Positions 9,598 to 18,430 of a stretch of DNA of 64,000 bases are shown piece after piece. The notes below the pieces were generated by a model, which searched no databases, was not told where the DNA came from, and saw nothing but the letters and a program-made list of their open reading frames with translations. The stretch's first letter is position 1. The number at the start of each line of letters is the position of its first letter. A program made the position numbers and the translations under genes. This DNA comes from Calothrix sp. NIES-2098 (GTDB taxonomy: Bacteria > Cyanobacteriota > Cyanobacteriia > Cyanobacteriales > Nostocaceae), in the NCBI GenBank assembly GCA_002368175.1, contig AP018172.1, positions 2,044,001-2,108,000 on the forward strand. The letters are read 5' to 3'.

Positions 9598-12500
9598 ATG
9601 TCTAATGTGAGCTACACCCCTATTATTGCCGGCTATCAAATTAGCGCTCAACTGTATGCAGGTTCCAGAACTAGAGTATACCGAGCTATTCGTGAGCAAG
9701 AATCACTTGCAGTAGTCATTAAACTTCTTACTTCTGAATATCCCAGCTTCAATGAATTATTGCAATTTCGTAATCAATACACTATTAGCAAAAATCTCAA
9801 TATTCCTGGTATTATTCATCCTTTATCGTTAGAAACCTATGGAAATGGTTATATTTTAGTGATGGAAGATCGGGGGGAAATTTCTTTACGAGAATATATT
9901 AAAAAAACTCCTATTACTTTAGTTGAATTTTTGGCGATCGCTATTCAATTAACTAATATTCTCAACGGTTTACACCAAAACCGTGTTATTCATAAAGATA
10001 TCAAACCTGCAAATATCCTGATTCATCCCCAAACAAAACAAATTCAACTAATTGACTTTAGTATTGCCTCCCTGTTGCCTAAAGAAACCCAAGAAATTAA
10101 AAGTCCTAATGTTTTAGAAGGAACCCTTGCTTATATTGCTCCCGAACAAACCGGGAGAATGAATCGAGGCATAGATTACCGCAGCGATTTTTATTCTTTA
10201 GGCGTGACATTTTATGAATTATTAACAGGAGAATTACCATTTATATCTGATGACCCGATGGAGTTGGTGCATTGTCATATTGCAAAAATGCCAACTGCAT
10301 TAGAAAAGCGGGAAAAAATTCCACAGGTGCTTGCTAATATTGTGATGAAATTGATGGCGAAAAATGCTGAAGATAGATATCAGAGTGCTTTGGGATTACA
10401 TCACGATTTAGAAAATTGTTTATCTCAACTAAAAGATACTGGTAAAGTTGAATATTTTCAAATTGGTCAGCGAGATGTATGCGATCGCTTTCTGATTGGC
10501 GAAAAACTCTATGGGCGAGAAAAAGAAGTTGCAATCTTACTGCAAGCTTTTGAGCGCGTCGCTAATGGCACATCCGAAATGATGCTAGTGGCAGGATTTT
10601 CTGGTATTGGCAAAACTGTGGTAGTCAATGAAGTTCACAAGCCAATTACCCGTCAGCAAGGATATTTTATTAAAGGAAAATTTGACCAATTTAATCGTAA
10701 TATTCCCCTATTAGCATTTGTGCAGGCTTTACGAGATTTAATGGGGCAATTGTTATCCGAATCTGACGCGCAATTAGCACAATGGAAAACCAAGATTCTC
10801 GAAGCTGTAGGCGATAATGGACAAGTTTTGATTGAGGTAATTCCGGAACTGGAAAGAATTATCGATAAGCAACCTCTTGCGCCAGAATTATTAGGAACTG
10901 CGGCACAAAATCGTTTTAACTTATTGTTCCAAAAATTTATTGCAGTGTTTACCACCCCAGAACATCCATTAGTGATGTTTCTGGATGATTTACAGTGGGC
11001 AGATTCAGCTTCTTTGATGTTGATTAAACTCCTGATGCAGGATAACAGCTATTTGCTATTGTTCGGGGCTTATCGAGATAATGAAGTACAACCTGCCCAT
11101 CCGTTTATCTTGATGGTTGAGGAATTAAAGAAAGCAGAGAAAACTGTTAATACAATTACGCTTTCACCCCTGGCCTTGAGTGACACAAATCAGTTAGTTG
11201 CGGATACATTACATTGTCTGACAGAGCGATCGCTTCCCCTCACAGAATTAATCAATCGCAAAACCAAAGGAAATCCGTTTTTTATCACCCAGTTTCTCAA
11301 AGCATTGCACGAAGATGGGCAGATTACATTTAATCATGACCAAGGCTATTGGGAATGCGATATTACCCAAATCAATGCGCTTTCCCTGACTGAGGATGTA
11401 GTGGAATTTATGGCGCAGCAATTGCAGAAATTGCCAAAAGAAACGCAACAGGTACTTAAGTTAGCGGCTTGTATCGGCAATCAATTTGATTTAGCAACTT
11501 TAGCGATCGTTTGGGAACAATCGCCAGCAGATGCGGCAAATGCTTTATGGAAAGCCTTAAAGGAAGGTCTGATTCTGCCACAAAGTCAAGTATATAAATT
11601 TTATCTCAATTCCGATCGGGTAGATGCGAATACTAGCAACATCGAAAATGTCGCTTATCGATTTCTGCACGATCGCGTCCAACAAGCAGCCTATTCTCTG
11701 ATTCCCGAAGACCAAAAACAATCCACCCATTACCAAATCGGACAACTTTTGCTCCAAAAGATATCAAAAGAAGTAAGAGTTGACTGCATTTTTGAGGTAG
11801 TCAATCAATTAAACTATGGAACTAGTTTAATTACCGAACAAAAAGAACGAGATGAATTAGCTGAACTTAATCTGATTGCTTGTCGCAAAGCCAAAAGCGC
11901 TACTGCTTATCAAGCTGCTCGTGAATATGCTACTACTGGATTATCTTTACTCGAAAAAAATCCTTGGCAACGTCAATATGAAATCAGTCTAGAATTCCAT
12001 GATTTAGCAGCTGAATTAGCTTGGCTAGGCGGTGATTTTGTGGCGATGGAACAATTTATTGAAACAGTCATCAAACAAACGCATTCGTTACTAGAACAGA
12101 TCAATGTTTACCGAATTAGAATTCATTCAAATGTCTCTCGGAATCAACTGCACACAGCTATTACCATTGGTCAACAAGTATTACAGCAGCTAGGTATCAC
12201 CTTTCCGCAGACACCCACAAAGAATGATATTCAACAAGAAATTGCAGACATTGAACAACTAATTGGCGATCGCGAAATTGCAGATTGTGTTCGCTTACCA
12301 ACGATGACGGATAGAGAAAAAATTGCCATTCTGCGGATCGCCAGTAGCATTATGCCAGCTGCTTACCTCTCTGCTTCTCCCTTCCATCCATTACTGGTTT
12401 GTTTGTCAGTCAAGCTATCGATTCAATATGGAAATACATCGGTTTCAGCCCATAGTTACGCCTCTTATGGCAATATTGCTTGTAATATGCAGCACGATGT

Positions 12501-15012
12501 CGAGACAGGGGTTAAGTTTGGTCATTTGGCACTCGCTGTCGTCTCCAAACTCGATGCCAAAGCTGTCAAACCAGGGGTATTACTGACAGCGGCAATATTC
12601 ATCTTACACCGCAAATCCCACCTCAAAGAAATACTGCCACTCCTGCAAGAAAACTATACAAGTGCCTTAGAAGTAGGAAATCAGGAGTATGCAGGATATA
12701 ATGCTCAAGCTTTCTGTTTTCATTCTTTTTGGTGCAGTCAGCCCCTTGCAACCTTGGAACAGGAGACTCGTGCTTACTGCAATGGGTTGGTGCAAATGAA
12801 TCAATTGACAACGGCTAATAACTGTCGAATCTATTGGCAGTGTATGTTAAATTTGCTACAGAATACAGAGCATCCGACTACCTTATCTGGGGAAGTGCTC
12901 CAAGAAGCAGAATTTCTGCCTCTATTGATCTGTGCCCATAATTTTTCTGGGTTGTATAACTTCCATTTGTATAAGCTGATGCTGTGTTACCTATTTGGGG
13001 AAATTGAATCAGCGAAAAGCCATGCAATTGAGGATAAGCGCTATTTAATGGCTGCGAGGGGAATGTTTAGTGAAGCAGTGTTTTATTTCTATGATTCTTT
13101 GATTGCTCTAGCACAATTGAGTCCGAAATCACCGGAAACATCAGCAGCATTAGAGCGAGTGGAACAAAACCAATCGCACCTGCAACAGCACTGGGCGGAC
13201 TATGCTCGGATGAATCACCAACATAAGGTTGATTTAGTCACCGCTGAAAAATGCCGGGTATTAGGACAGAATGCAGAAGCTAAGAAGCTATACGACAAGG
13301 CGATCGCTGGAGCCAAAGCTAACGAATATATCCAAGAAGAAGCTTTAGCTAACGAACTGGCTGCTAAGTTTTACCTTGCTTGGGATCAGGAAAAGGTAGC
13401 CGCAGGCTATATGCAACAAGCCTACTACTGCTACGCCCGTTGGGGTGCAAAGGCAAAAGTCGCCCATTTAGAACAACAATATCCACAACTACTGGCGGCT
13501 ATTCTCCAACCGCCTAACTTTGCTATCTCAACTGAAGCAACCATCGCCTCAACTGTGATGAGAGGTGTAACTAAAAGCTATAGCAGCCAAGATTTATGGT
13601 TAGATTTTCCTGCCGTAATGAAAGCAGCACAAGCAATATCACAAGAAATTGAATTAGACAAACTGTTAGCGACTTTAATGCAGATTGCGATCGCTAATGC
13701 TGGCGCACAAATCGGTTATTTGGTTCTGCGCCAAGACGAACAATGGGTAGTCGTTGCTCAAGCCGATGGACAACGGGCAAAAACCTTAGAAATTCCGCTG
13801 GATCAATACCAAGAAATTCCCCAAAGTTTGATTTATGCAGTGGTACGGACTCAACAGACAACTGTGTTTGAAAACTTGAGCGATTCAGCACAATTTACAG
13901 GCGATCGCTACCTCATCACCCATCAGCCAAAATCAGTTTTGTGTACTCCTATTATTCGACAAGGAAAACTCATCGGGATTTTGTACTTAGAAAACAACTT
14001 AACCATAGGCGCTTTTACTAGCGATCGCATCGAGATTCTACAACTTTTGACTAGCCAAGCTGCCATCTCTCTGGAAAATGCTTGTTTGTATCAACAAACC
14101 CAAAACTATTCTCAAACCCTAGAAACAGAGGTGGAACGCAAAACCCAAGCGCTCAACCAAAAAGCCCAAGATTTAGAGCAGACCTTAAAAAAATTGCAAC
14201 AAACTCAAGCGCAATTAATTCACAGCGAGAAAATGTCATCACTTGGTCAACTGGTCGCTGGTATTGCTCACGAAATTAACAATCCAGTTAGTTTTATTAA
14301 GGGTAATCTTACGCATACAGAAAATTATATTGAGGACATGATGAGTTTGTTGACACTGTATCAACAAGAATATCCACAACCTAGTCCAGCTATTCAAGCC
14401 AAGAATGAAGAAATTGACCTTGATTTTCTGTTTGAGGATGTCAATCAAATTTTACAATCGATGAAAGTAGGCAGCGATCGCATCAGCCAGATAGTCTTGA
14501 GTTTACGGAACTTTTCTCGCTTGGATGAAGCAGAAATCAAAGCTGTAGATTTACATAGTGGAATTGAAAGCACGTTGTTAATTTTACACCATCGCTTGCA
14601 AGCCTCTGAAAATAAACCCGAAGTCCGAGTGGTTAAAGAGTATGGCCGCTTACCTTTGGTGACTTGCTCTCCTAGTCAGCTGAATCAAGTGCTCTTAAAT
14701 ATTATTAATAATGCGATTGATGCTATTCGAGATAATCCCGAAAGCAGTGAAAATCCAGAAATTCGGATTCGCACTGAAGTGAGAGACAACAAACAATTAC
14801 GAATTGCGATCGCCAATACAGATAGTACGATTCCTGTAAATATTCAAGACCGAATTTTTGACCCGTTCTTTACAACAAAACCCATAGGCCGCGGTGCTGG
14901 TTTGGGGTTATTTGTCAGTTATGCAATTATCCAACAACATGGCGGTACTTTAACTGTGCGATCGCAGCCTAAAGAAGAAACAGAATTTGAGATTTTTCTC
15001 CCTCTTTCTTGA
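9598..15012 (+). CDS. Ser/Thr kinase-AAA ATPase-GAF-histidine kinase hybrid sensor
   Basis: 1804 residues, ATG preceded by GAGGT with 8-nt spacing. Order: protein kinase domain ~10-280 (ATP-binding Lys42 in VVIKLL, catalytic loop HKDIKPANIL ~131-140, metal-binding loop DFS instead of DFG, APEQTGRMN); AAA_16 ATPase with Walker A GFSGIGKT ~333-340 and Walker B LVMFLDDLQWAD ~457-468; a long helical TPR-like region ~700-1300; GAF ~1345-1495; coiled coil; HisKA with phospho-acceptor His1558 in VAGIAHEINNP; HATPase_c with N box LNQVLLNIINNAIDAI and G2 GRGAGLGLF. This architecture is the cyanobacterial HstK type, combining Ser/Thr and His kinase outputs. Odd point: the G1 motif, usually DNGPG, reads NTDSTIP. 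No partner response regulator is adjacent. Stimulus unknown. Confidence 0.92.
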   Translation: MSNVSYTPIIAGYQISAQLYAGSRTRVYRAIREQESLAVVIKLLTSEYPSFNELLQFRNQYTISKNLNIPGIIHPLSLETYGNGYILVMEDRGEISLREYIKKTPITLVEFLAIAIQLTNILNGLHQNRVIHKDIKPANILIHPQTKQIQLIDFSIASLLPKETQEIKSPNVLEGTLAYIAPEQTGRMNRGIDYRSDFYSLGVTFYELLTGELPFISDDPMELVHCHIAKMPTALEKREKIPQVLANIVMKLMAKNAEDRYQSALGLHHDLENCLSQLKDTGKVEYFQIGQRDVCDRFLIGEKLYGREKEVAILLQAFERVANGTSEMMLVAGFSGIGKTVVVNEVHKPITRQQGYFIKGKFDQFNRNIPLLAFVQALRDLMGQLLSESDAQLAQWKTKILEAVGDNGQVLIEVIPELERIIDKQPLAPELLGTAAQNRFNLLFQKFIAVFTTPEHPLVMFLDDLQWADSASLMLIKLLMQDNSYLLLFGAYRDNEVQPAHPFILMVEELKKAEKTVNTITLSPLALSDTNQLVADTLHCLTERSLPLTELINRKTKGNPFFITQFLKALHEDGQITFNHDQGYWECDITQINALSLTEDVVEFMAQQLQKLPKETQQVLKLAACIGNQFDLATLAIVWEQSPADAANALWKALKEGLILPQSQVYKFYLNSDRVDANTSNIENVAYRFLHDRVQQAAYSLIPEDQKQSTHYQIGQLLLQKISKEVRVDCIFEVVNQLNYGTSLITEQKERDELAELNLIACRKAKSATAYQAAREYATTGLSLLEKNPWQRQYEISLEFHDLAAELAWLGGDFVAMEQFIETVIKQTHSLLEQINVYRIRIHSNVSRNQLHTAITIGQQVLQQLGITFPQTPTKNDIQQEIADIEQLIGDREIADCVRLPTMTDREKIAILRIASSIMPAAYLSASPFHPLLVCLSVKLSIQYGNTSVSAHSYASYGNIACNMQHDVETGVKFGHLALAVVSKLDAKAVKPGVLLTAAIFILHRKSHLKEILPLLQENYTSALEVGNQEYAGYNAQAFCFHSFWCSQPLATLEQETRAYCNGLVQMNQLTTANNCRIYWQCMLNLLQNTEHPTTLSGEVLQEAEFLPLLICAHNFSGLYNFHLYKLMLCYLFGEIESAKSHAIEDKRYLMAARGMFSEAVFYFYDSLIALAQLSPKSPETSAALERVEQNQSHLQQHWADYARMNHQHKVDLVTAEKCRVLGQNAEAKKLYDKAIAGAKANEYIQEEALANELAAKFYLAWDQEKVAAGYMQQAYYCYARWGAKAKVAHLEQQYPQLLAAILQPPNFAISTEATIASTVMRGVTKSYSSQDLWLDFPAVMKAAQAISQEIELDKLLATLMQIAIANAGAQIGYLVLRQDEQWVVVAQADGQRAKTLEIPLDQYQEIPQSLIYAVVRTQQTTVFENLSDSAQFTGDRYLITHQPKSVLCTPIIRQGKLIGILYLENNLTIGAFTSDRIEILQLLTSQAAISLENACLYQQTQNYSQTLETEVERKTQALNQKAQDLEQTLKKLQQTQAQLIHSEKMSSLGQLVAGIAHEINNPVSFIKGNLTHTENYIEDMMSLLTLYQQEYPQPSPAIQAKNEEIDLDFLFEDVNQILQSMKVGSDRISQIVLSLRNFSRLDEAEIKAVDLHSGIESTLLILHHRLQASENKPEVRVVKEYGRLPLVTCSPSQLNQVLLNIINNAIDAIRDNPESSENPEIRIRTEVRDNKQLRIAIANTDSTIPVNIQDRIFDPFFTTKPIGRGAGLGLFVSYAIIQQHGGTLTVRSQPKEETEFEIFLPLS

Positions 15013-15033
15013 AAGATTCTTCATTAGCTAAAA

Positions 15034-15064
15034 AACAGGACTTAAACAAAGGGTAAGTCCTGTT
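15034..15064. terminator. Bidirectional terminator hairpin between convergent genes
   Basis: A perfect 11-bp stem (AACAGGACTTA / TAAGTCCTGTT) with a 9-nt loop sits between the convergent kinase gene and the lipoprotein gene. A-rich sequence precedes it, which gives a U-tract for leftward transcripts; rightward the tail is weaker. Confidence 0.7.
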
Positions 15065-15103
15065 GAGAGTTATCAAACTCTAAATTAAGATAATTTGATT
15101 TTT

Positions 15104-15613
15104 CTATTGAGCTTTTGCAGATGCAGCTTTCGCTTCTACCTTAACGCTCTTAACACCTTTTTGTTCCTTAACTATGGATTCAATTTTTTTCACATCAGCC
15201 TCAGTCGGAACTGTTCCTTTAACGGTGACAACTCCATCCTTATCTTCAACTACTAACTTGCTACCTGGAATCTTTTCTGATAATTTGCTGAGAATCAGGT
15301 TTTTAGAAGTACTTTCAGCAGCAGCTTTGGTAGTAGTTTTGGTGTTTGCTGCGGCTTGTTTAACTGCGGTTTTACCAGTTTCAGTAGTAGCTTTAGCCGC
15401 TGTTTTAGTTTTATCGCCTGTTTCTTTTGCTGTAGTTTTGGCAGTTTCAGTAGCAGTTTTAGCTCCAGTTGCGGTTTTTTGAGAGGCTTCTTTTACTGGT
15501 TGAGTAGAAGTATTTGTAGTGGAAGTATCTGAACTGGTTTTTGTTGCTTCTTGGCAACCAACAGCACCAACCACCAGAATACCGCTAACTAATAATGGAA
15601 TTAGCTTTTTCAT
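15104..15613 (-). CDS. BON-domain lipoprotein
   Basis: 169 residues from the ATG at 15613, chosen because GGAGAT stands just upstream and the protein then begins with a clean lipoprotein signal (MKKLIPLLVSGILVVGAVGC; lipid-bearing Cys20). Upstream in-frame codons to 15709 would bury the signal. Residues ~25-100 are a low-complexity Ala/Thr/Lys linker (repeats of TAKTTAKETGDKTKT type), then a single BON domain (~102-160: SKLVVEDKDGVVTVKGTVP, VKSVKVEA). BON domains bind phospholipid or peptidoglycan surfaces; E. coli homologues such as OsmY and DolP work in the envelope under stress. The long charged linker may reach through the periplasm or peptidoglycan layer. Exact role unknown. Confidence 0.8.
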   Translation of the reverse strand: MKKLIPLLVSGILVVGAVGCQEATKTSSDTSTTNTSTQPVKEASQKTATGAKTATETAKTTAKETGDKTKTAAKATTETGKTAVKQAAANTKTTTKAAAESTSKNLILSKLSEKIPGSKLVVEDKDGVVTVKGTVPTEADVKKIESIVKEQKGVKSVKVEAKAASAKAQ

Positions 15614-16256
15614 ATCAATCTCCGAATTGATGACTTGAAGCGATGAATTGAGATGTGTGTGATGTTGAGGAGTGAGAGTTAAAAAACAATTAAATTTGAA
15701 ATTGCACAAGTGCTAAATTTAGCACTTAGGCGATCGCAACATCAAACTAGGAAAACTTCTGGAAGCTGGGATAATTTAGCTACCTACAGAAGCACCGATT
15801 TAATTTTAGTTGCGGCTGCTAATGAGTAAGACTCTGCATACACTTGATGACTCTCTATCGACTGAACGTAGATGCCAAGCGGCTTTCCTCAAGGTGTTTG
15901 ATGTTAGTCTCTCAATAGACATTTGATATTACCAGATCTGAGCAGGTTTGGCACATCATTATTTAAAATTTTAATAATTGCTGATTCTCATTGGTCAAGA
16001 GTCTGAATATAATACTCCCAGTTCGCCTATTTTTTTAGAGCTTAGAAGAATAATATCAATTGGAAAAAAGAATACGATAGATAGGTATAGACACAGTACT
16101 GCTGTGTCATTAAGACTAATTCCTGACAAATTAACTACCTAAGGATTTTATATCGCTTGTAGGTTAGGTAATTTTGCTGCAACTCGTTTGCATTAACTAC
16201 CCTCGAAACGAGCAACGATCTTGCATAAATCAAATTGGATTGCTATAGTAAGTGAT
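15614..16256. other. Intergenic region, promoter side of lipoprotein gene
   Basis: About 640 bp without a supported gene. It contains the leader of the lipoprotein gene and one HIP1 octamer near 15730. The rest is AT-rich, with no clear hairpin or motif that I can defend. Confidence 0.5.
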
Positions 16257-17435
16257 TTAATCAGATATTAACGAATTCTCCAACGATTTAATAGAGATTT
16301 CTTTAATTTCATTTCGCTGGTGAATTGGTAAGGTGCGATTTCTTAAAAAGCCGCCACAACGGTTTGTTAACACGGCTTGAATTTCAGCGATGATAGATAA
16401 GGCGATCGCTTCTGGTGTCTCTGCTCCAATGTCGAGACCAATGGGACTATGCATTTTTTCTAGTTCTTCTGGAGTGTATTCTAATCCTTGTGTATGTAAA
16501 TCCTGAAGTAATTTTTCACTGCGACTCTTGGGCCCCAAAATACCTAGATACTTTGCAGAAGATGGAATTAGCATTTTCAAAATTTCTAAATCGTCTAGGT
16601 AATTATGAGTCATAACTACAGCTATAGTTTGCTCATTCACAGATATTTGTTTGTCTAAAATTTCTCGACGGCTGAGAATTACTTCATCGGCTATTTTAAA
16701 ACGTTCTTTACTGGCTTCGTTAGCTCGAAAATCAACAATAGTTACTTGCCAACCTAAAGCTTTAGCAAAATTGACTGTAGGTAAAGCATCTTGACCTGCA
16801 CCAAAAATTATGAGATGTGTAGGTGGCTGGATAACTTCTATAAATACATCTACACTACCGAAAGGTAATTGATATTTATTAATACTTGATTTTTGATTCT
16901 CCAGAGCATTTTGGGCATCTTTGATTAGGGCAGATTTTAAAGAATATTCTGTGATATTAGTAGCTATATTCTTGTCTGGCTTGAGTATGAGACGTTCGCC
17001 AACTTTGATATTCATTGCACCTTCAACAGCAAAAACAGTGGCGATCGCACCTTTTTGCTGTTGGTCAAAACATTCTTGAATAAACACCAGGGGATTCAGT
17101 AAGTCATGTTTATCTAACCGTTCAATCAGAACTTGCACTAATCCATTACAACCAAGCCCAAACCCCCAAACAATGTCTTCATCAGCTGTTGTGTCGTAGG
17201 TAATAGCAATTGGTTTTCCATCTGGCATGGAAACGCGAGTATGTTGAAATACATCATTTTCTAAGCAACCACCGCTGATCGTGCCAATTATAGAACCTGT
17301 TTGCGTCATCAACATCCGCGCACCTGGGCGACGATAGGTAGAACCTTTAACATTAACTACAGTTGCTAGAAAGCTTGATTCAGTATCATGTTGAATTTCT
17401 GCAAATGTTTGCAAAATAGCAGTAATCTCTTTCAT
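16257..17435 (-). CDS. XdhC/CoxI family molybdenum hydroxylase maturation factor
   Basis: 392 residues. The N-terminal XdhC/CoxI domain shows FLATVVNVKGSTYRRPGARM and GTISGGCLENDV; the C-terminal Rossmann domain shows HLIIFGAGQDALPTVNFAKA and later THNYLDDLEILKMLIPS, YLGILGPKSRSEKLL. Members bind molybdenum cofactor, help its sulfuration or cytidylation, and insert it into xanthine-dehydrogenase-type enzymes; E. coli PaoD, belonging to this family, is needed for PaoABC. The gene lies downstream of paoABC on the same strand with one unrelated gene between, so its client is very likely that enzyme. Length is normal for the family. The CDS start ATG at 17435 lacks a good Shine-Dalgarno. Confidence 0.9.
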   Translation of the reverse strand: MKEITAILQTFAEIQHDTESSFLATVVNVKGSTYRRPGARMLMTQTGSIIGTISGGCLENDVFQHTRVSMPDGKPIAITYDTTADEDIVWGFGLGCNGLVQVLIERLDKHDLLNPLVFIQECFDQQQKGAIATVFAVEGAMNIKVGERLILKPDKNIATNITEYSLKSALIKDAQNALENQKSSINKYQLPFGSVDVFIEVIQPPTHLIIFGAGQDALPTVNFAKALGWQVTIVDFRANEASKERFKIADEVILSRREILDKQISVNEQTIAVVMTHNYLDDLEILKMLIPSSAKYLGILGPKSRSEKLLQDLHTQGLEYTPEELEKMHSPIGLDIGAETPEAIALSIIAEIQAVLTNRCGGFLRNRTLPIHQRNEIKEISIKSLENSLISD

Positions 17436-17487
17436 TACTAATTATTCTCAAGTGCATTTTTAAGATGAACGCGGATAGAAACAAGTT

Positions 17488-18207
17488 TTACCAAAATGTT
17501 TTACCAGCTTCCCTTCCGTATTTTTGATGTATAGCTTCAATTTCAGATTTATTAGTTGAATCTTTTAAGGCTTTTTCCTGAATTTCTATCCAGGTAAGCA
17601 ACATATTAGTGAGGCTTGGCCATTCGATTTCAGGTATAAAATCACTATCGTAGAAACTTATTACAGGTGAGGTTTCTTGCTGGTTTTCACTACCGATGAC
17701 AGCTAGTATCCAGTCCTCAAAACAATAAATAGGAAACCAACGTGGGTCGATATTTTTACCATAATTTTCCCTATAATCGACAAAATTTTGATAAAGTCTT
17801 ATTGCTTCTTCTAAGGTAAGAAATGAGTTAACATCTCTAAATGAAAAGTCTGTATAGTTATCAAGGCAATTCCAGTCTTTGGCAGGTTCGTCTAGTCCAA
17901 TGGGTAAACAACCATTACCTCTTTGATACAAGTCGTAAATCTCTATTGGCAACTCGAATGGATAATCCTTTGTAATTGCTTTTATCTGTTCTAGACTCAA
18001 CCTTGGGGAATAACAATCTAATACTACTTGCTGTAATTCTTCAGAGCTTAACTGCTTTTTGTAATCCTTGATGGAAAGACCATTTACTAACTGATATCCA
18101 TTACCGAGCATCCAATAAAAGGCTTTCGTGTCAAGCGTTGTTATCACATTCTTGAACCCTGCGTAGTAGATGGCAATTCGATCGATGGCTTGCATTATTG
18201 CTGACAT
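17488..18207 (-). CDS. SMI1/KNR4 (SUKH)-like protein
   Basis: 239 residues. The central part (SLEQIKAITKDYPFELPIEI, then YDLYQRGNGCLPIG, later DPRWFPIYCFEDWILAV) looks like the SUKH fold, in which an LPxxxxxLYxxxNG segment is followed by a WFPI strand. SUKH proteins are often immunity proteins against secreted nuclease or deaminase toxins but also have housekeeping roles in cyanobacteria. No toxin gene is next to it; it stands between paoC and the XdhC gene on the same strand, 52 nt from the latter, and may simply be carried along. The N-terminal ~60 residues are not recognised. Confidence 0.6.
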   Translation of the reverse strand: MSAIMQAIDRIAIYYAGFKNVITTLDTKAFYWMLGNGYQLVNGLSIKDYKKQLSSEELQQVVLDCYSPRLSLEQIKAITKDYPFELPIEIYDLYQRGNGCLPIGLDEPAKDWNCLDNYTDFSFRDVNSFLTLEEAIRLYQNFVDYRENYGKNIDPRWFPIYCFEDWILAVIGSENQQETSPVISFYDSDFIPEIEWPSLTNMLLTWIEIQEKALKDSTNKSEIEAIHQKYGREAGKTFW

Positions 18208-18385
18208 CTTAAGCGCTCAAATTATTTCAAGATTTAATTGATATTTTCACTCATCTCACCGAGAAATTTTAGACAACCAAGTGAACTCCATCAAGGAATT
18301 TTTACTACAGCGCGGGCTTACATCGGCAGATAAGTTATTAATTTTTGTATTTAATCAATGATTGTGCTTCATGATTTACCATCAT

Positions 18386-18404
18386 GGGCGGAGAAACCCC
18401 GCCC
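18386..18404. terminator. GC-rich hairpin downstream of paoC
   Basis: Stem GGGCGG/CCGCCC with a 7-nt loop, 27 nt beyond the paoC stop. It is part of a dispersed sequence type (GAAACCCCGCCCCTACA) that recurs near 43753-43770, so it may be a repeat acting as a terminator. No long U-tract. Confidence 0.4.
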
Positions 18405-18430
18405 CTACAAATGGATTTAACAAAAGAAAA

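Noticed and set aside
15174..15482. 102-codon plus-strand frame rich in Val and Ala
   Set aside because: Antisense of the low-complexity linker of the BON lipoprotein.
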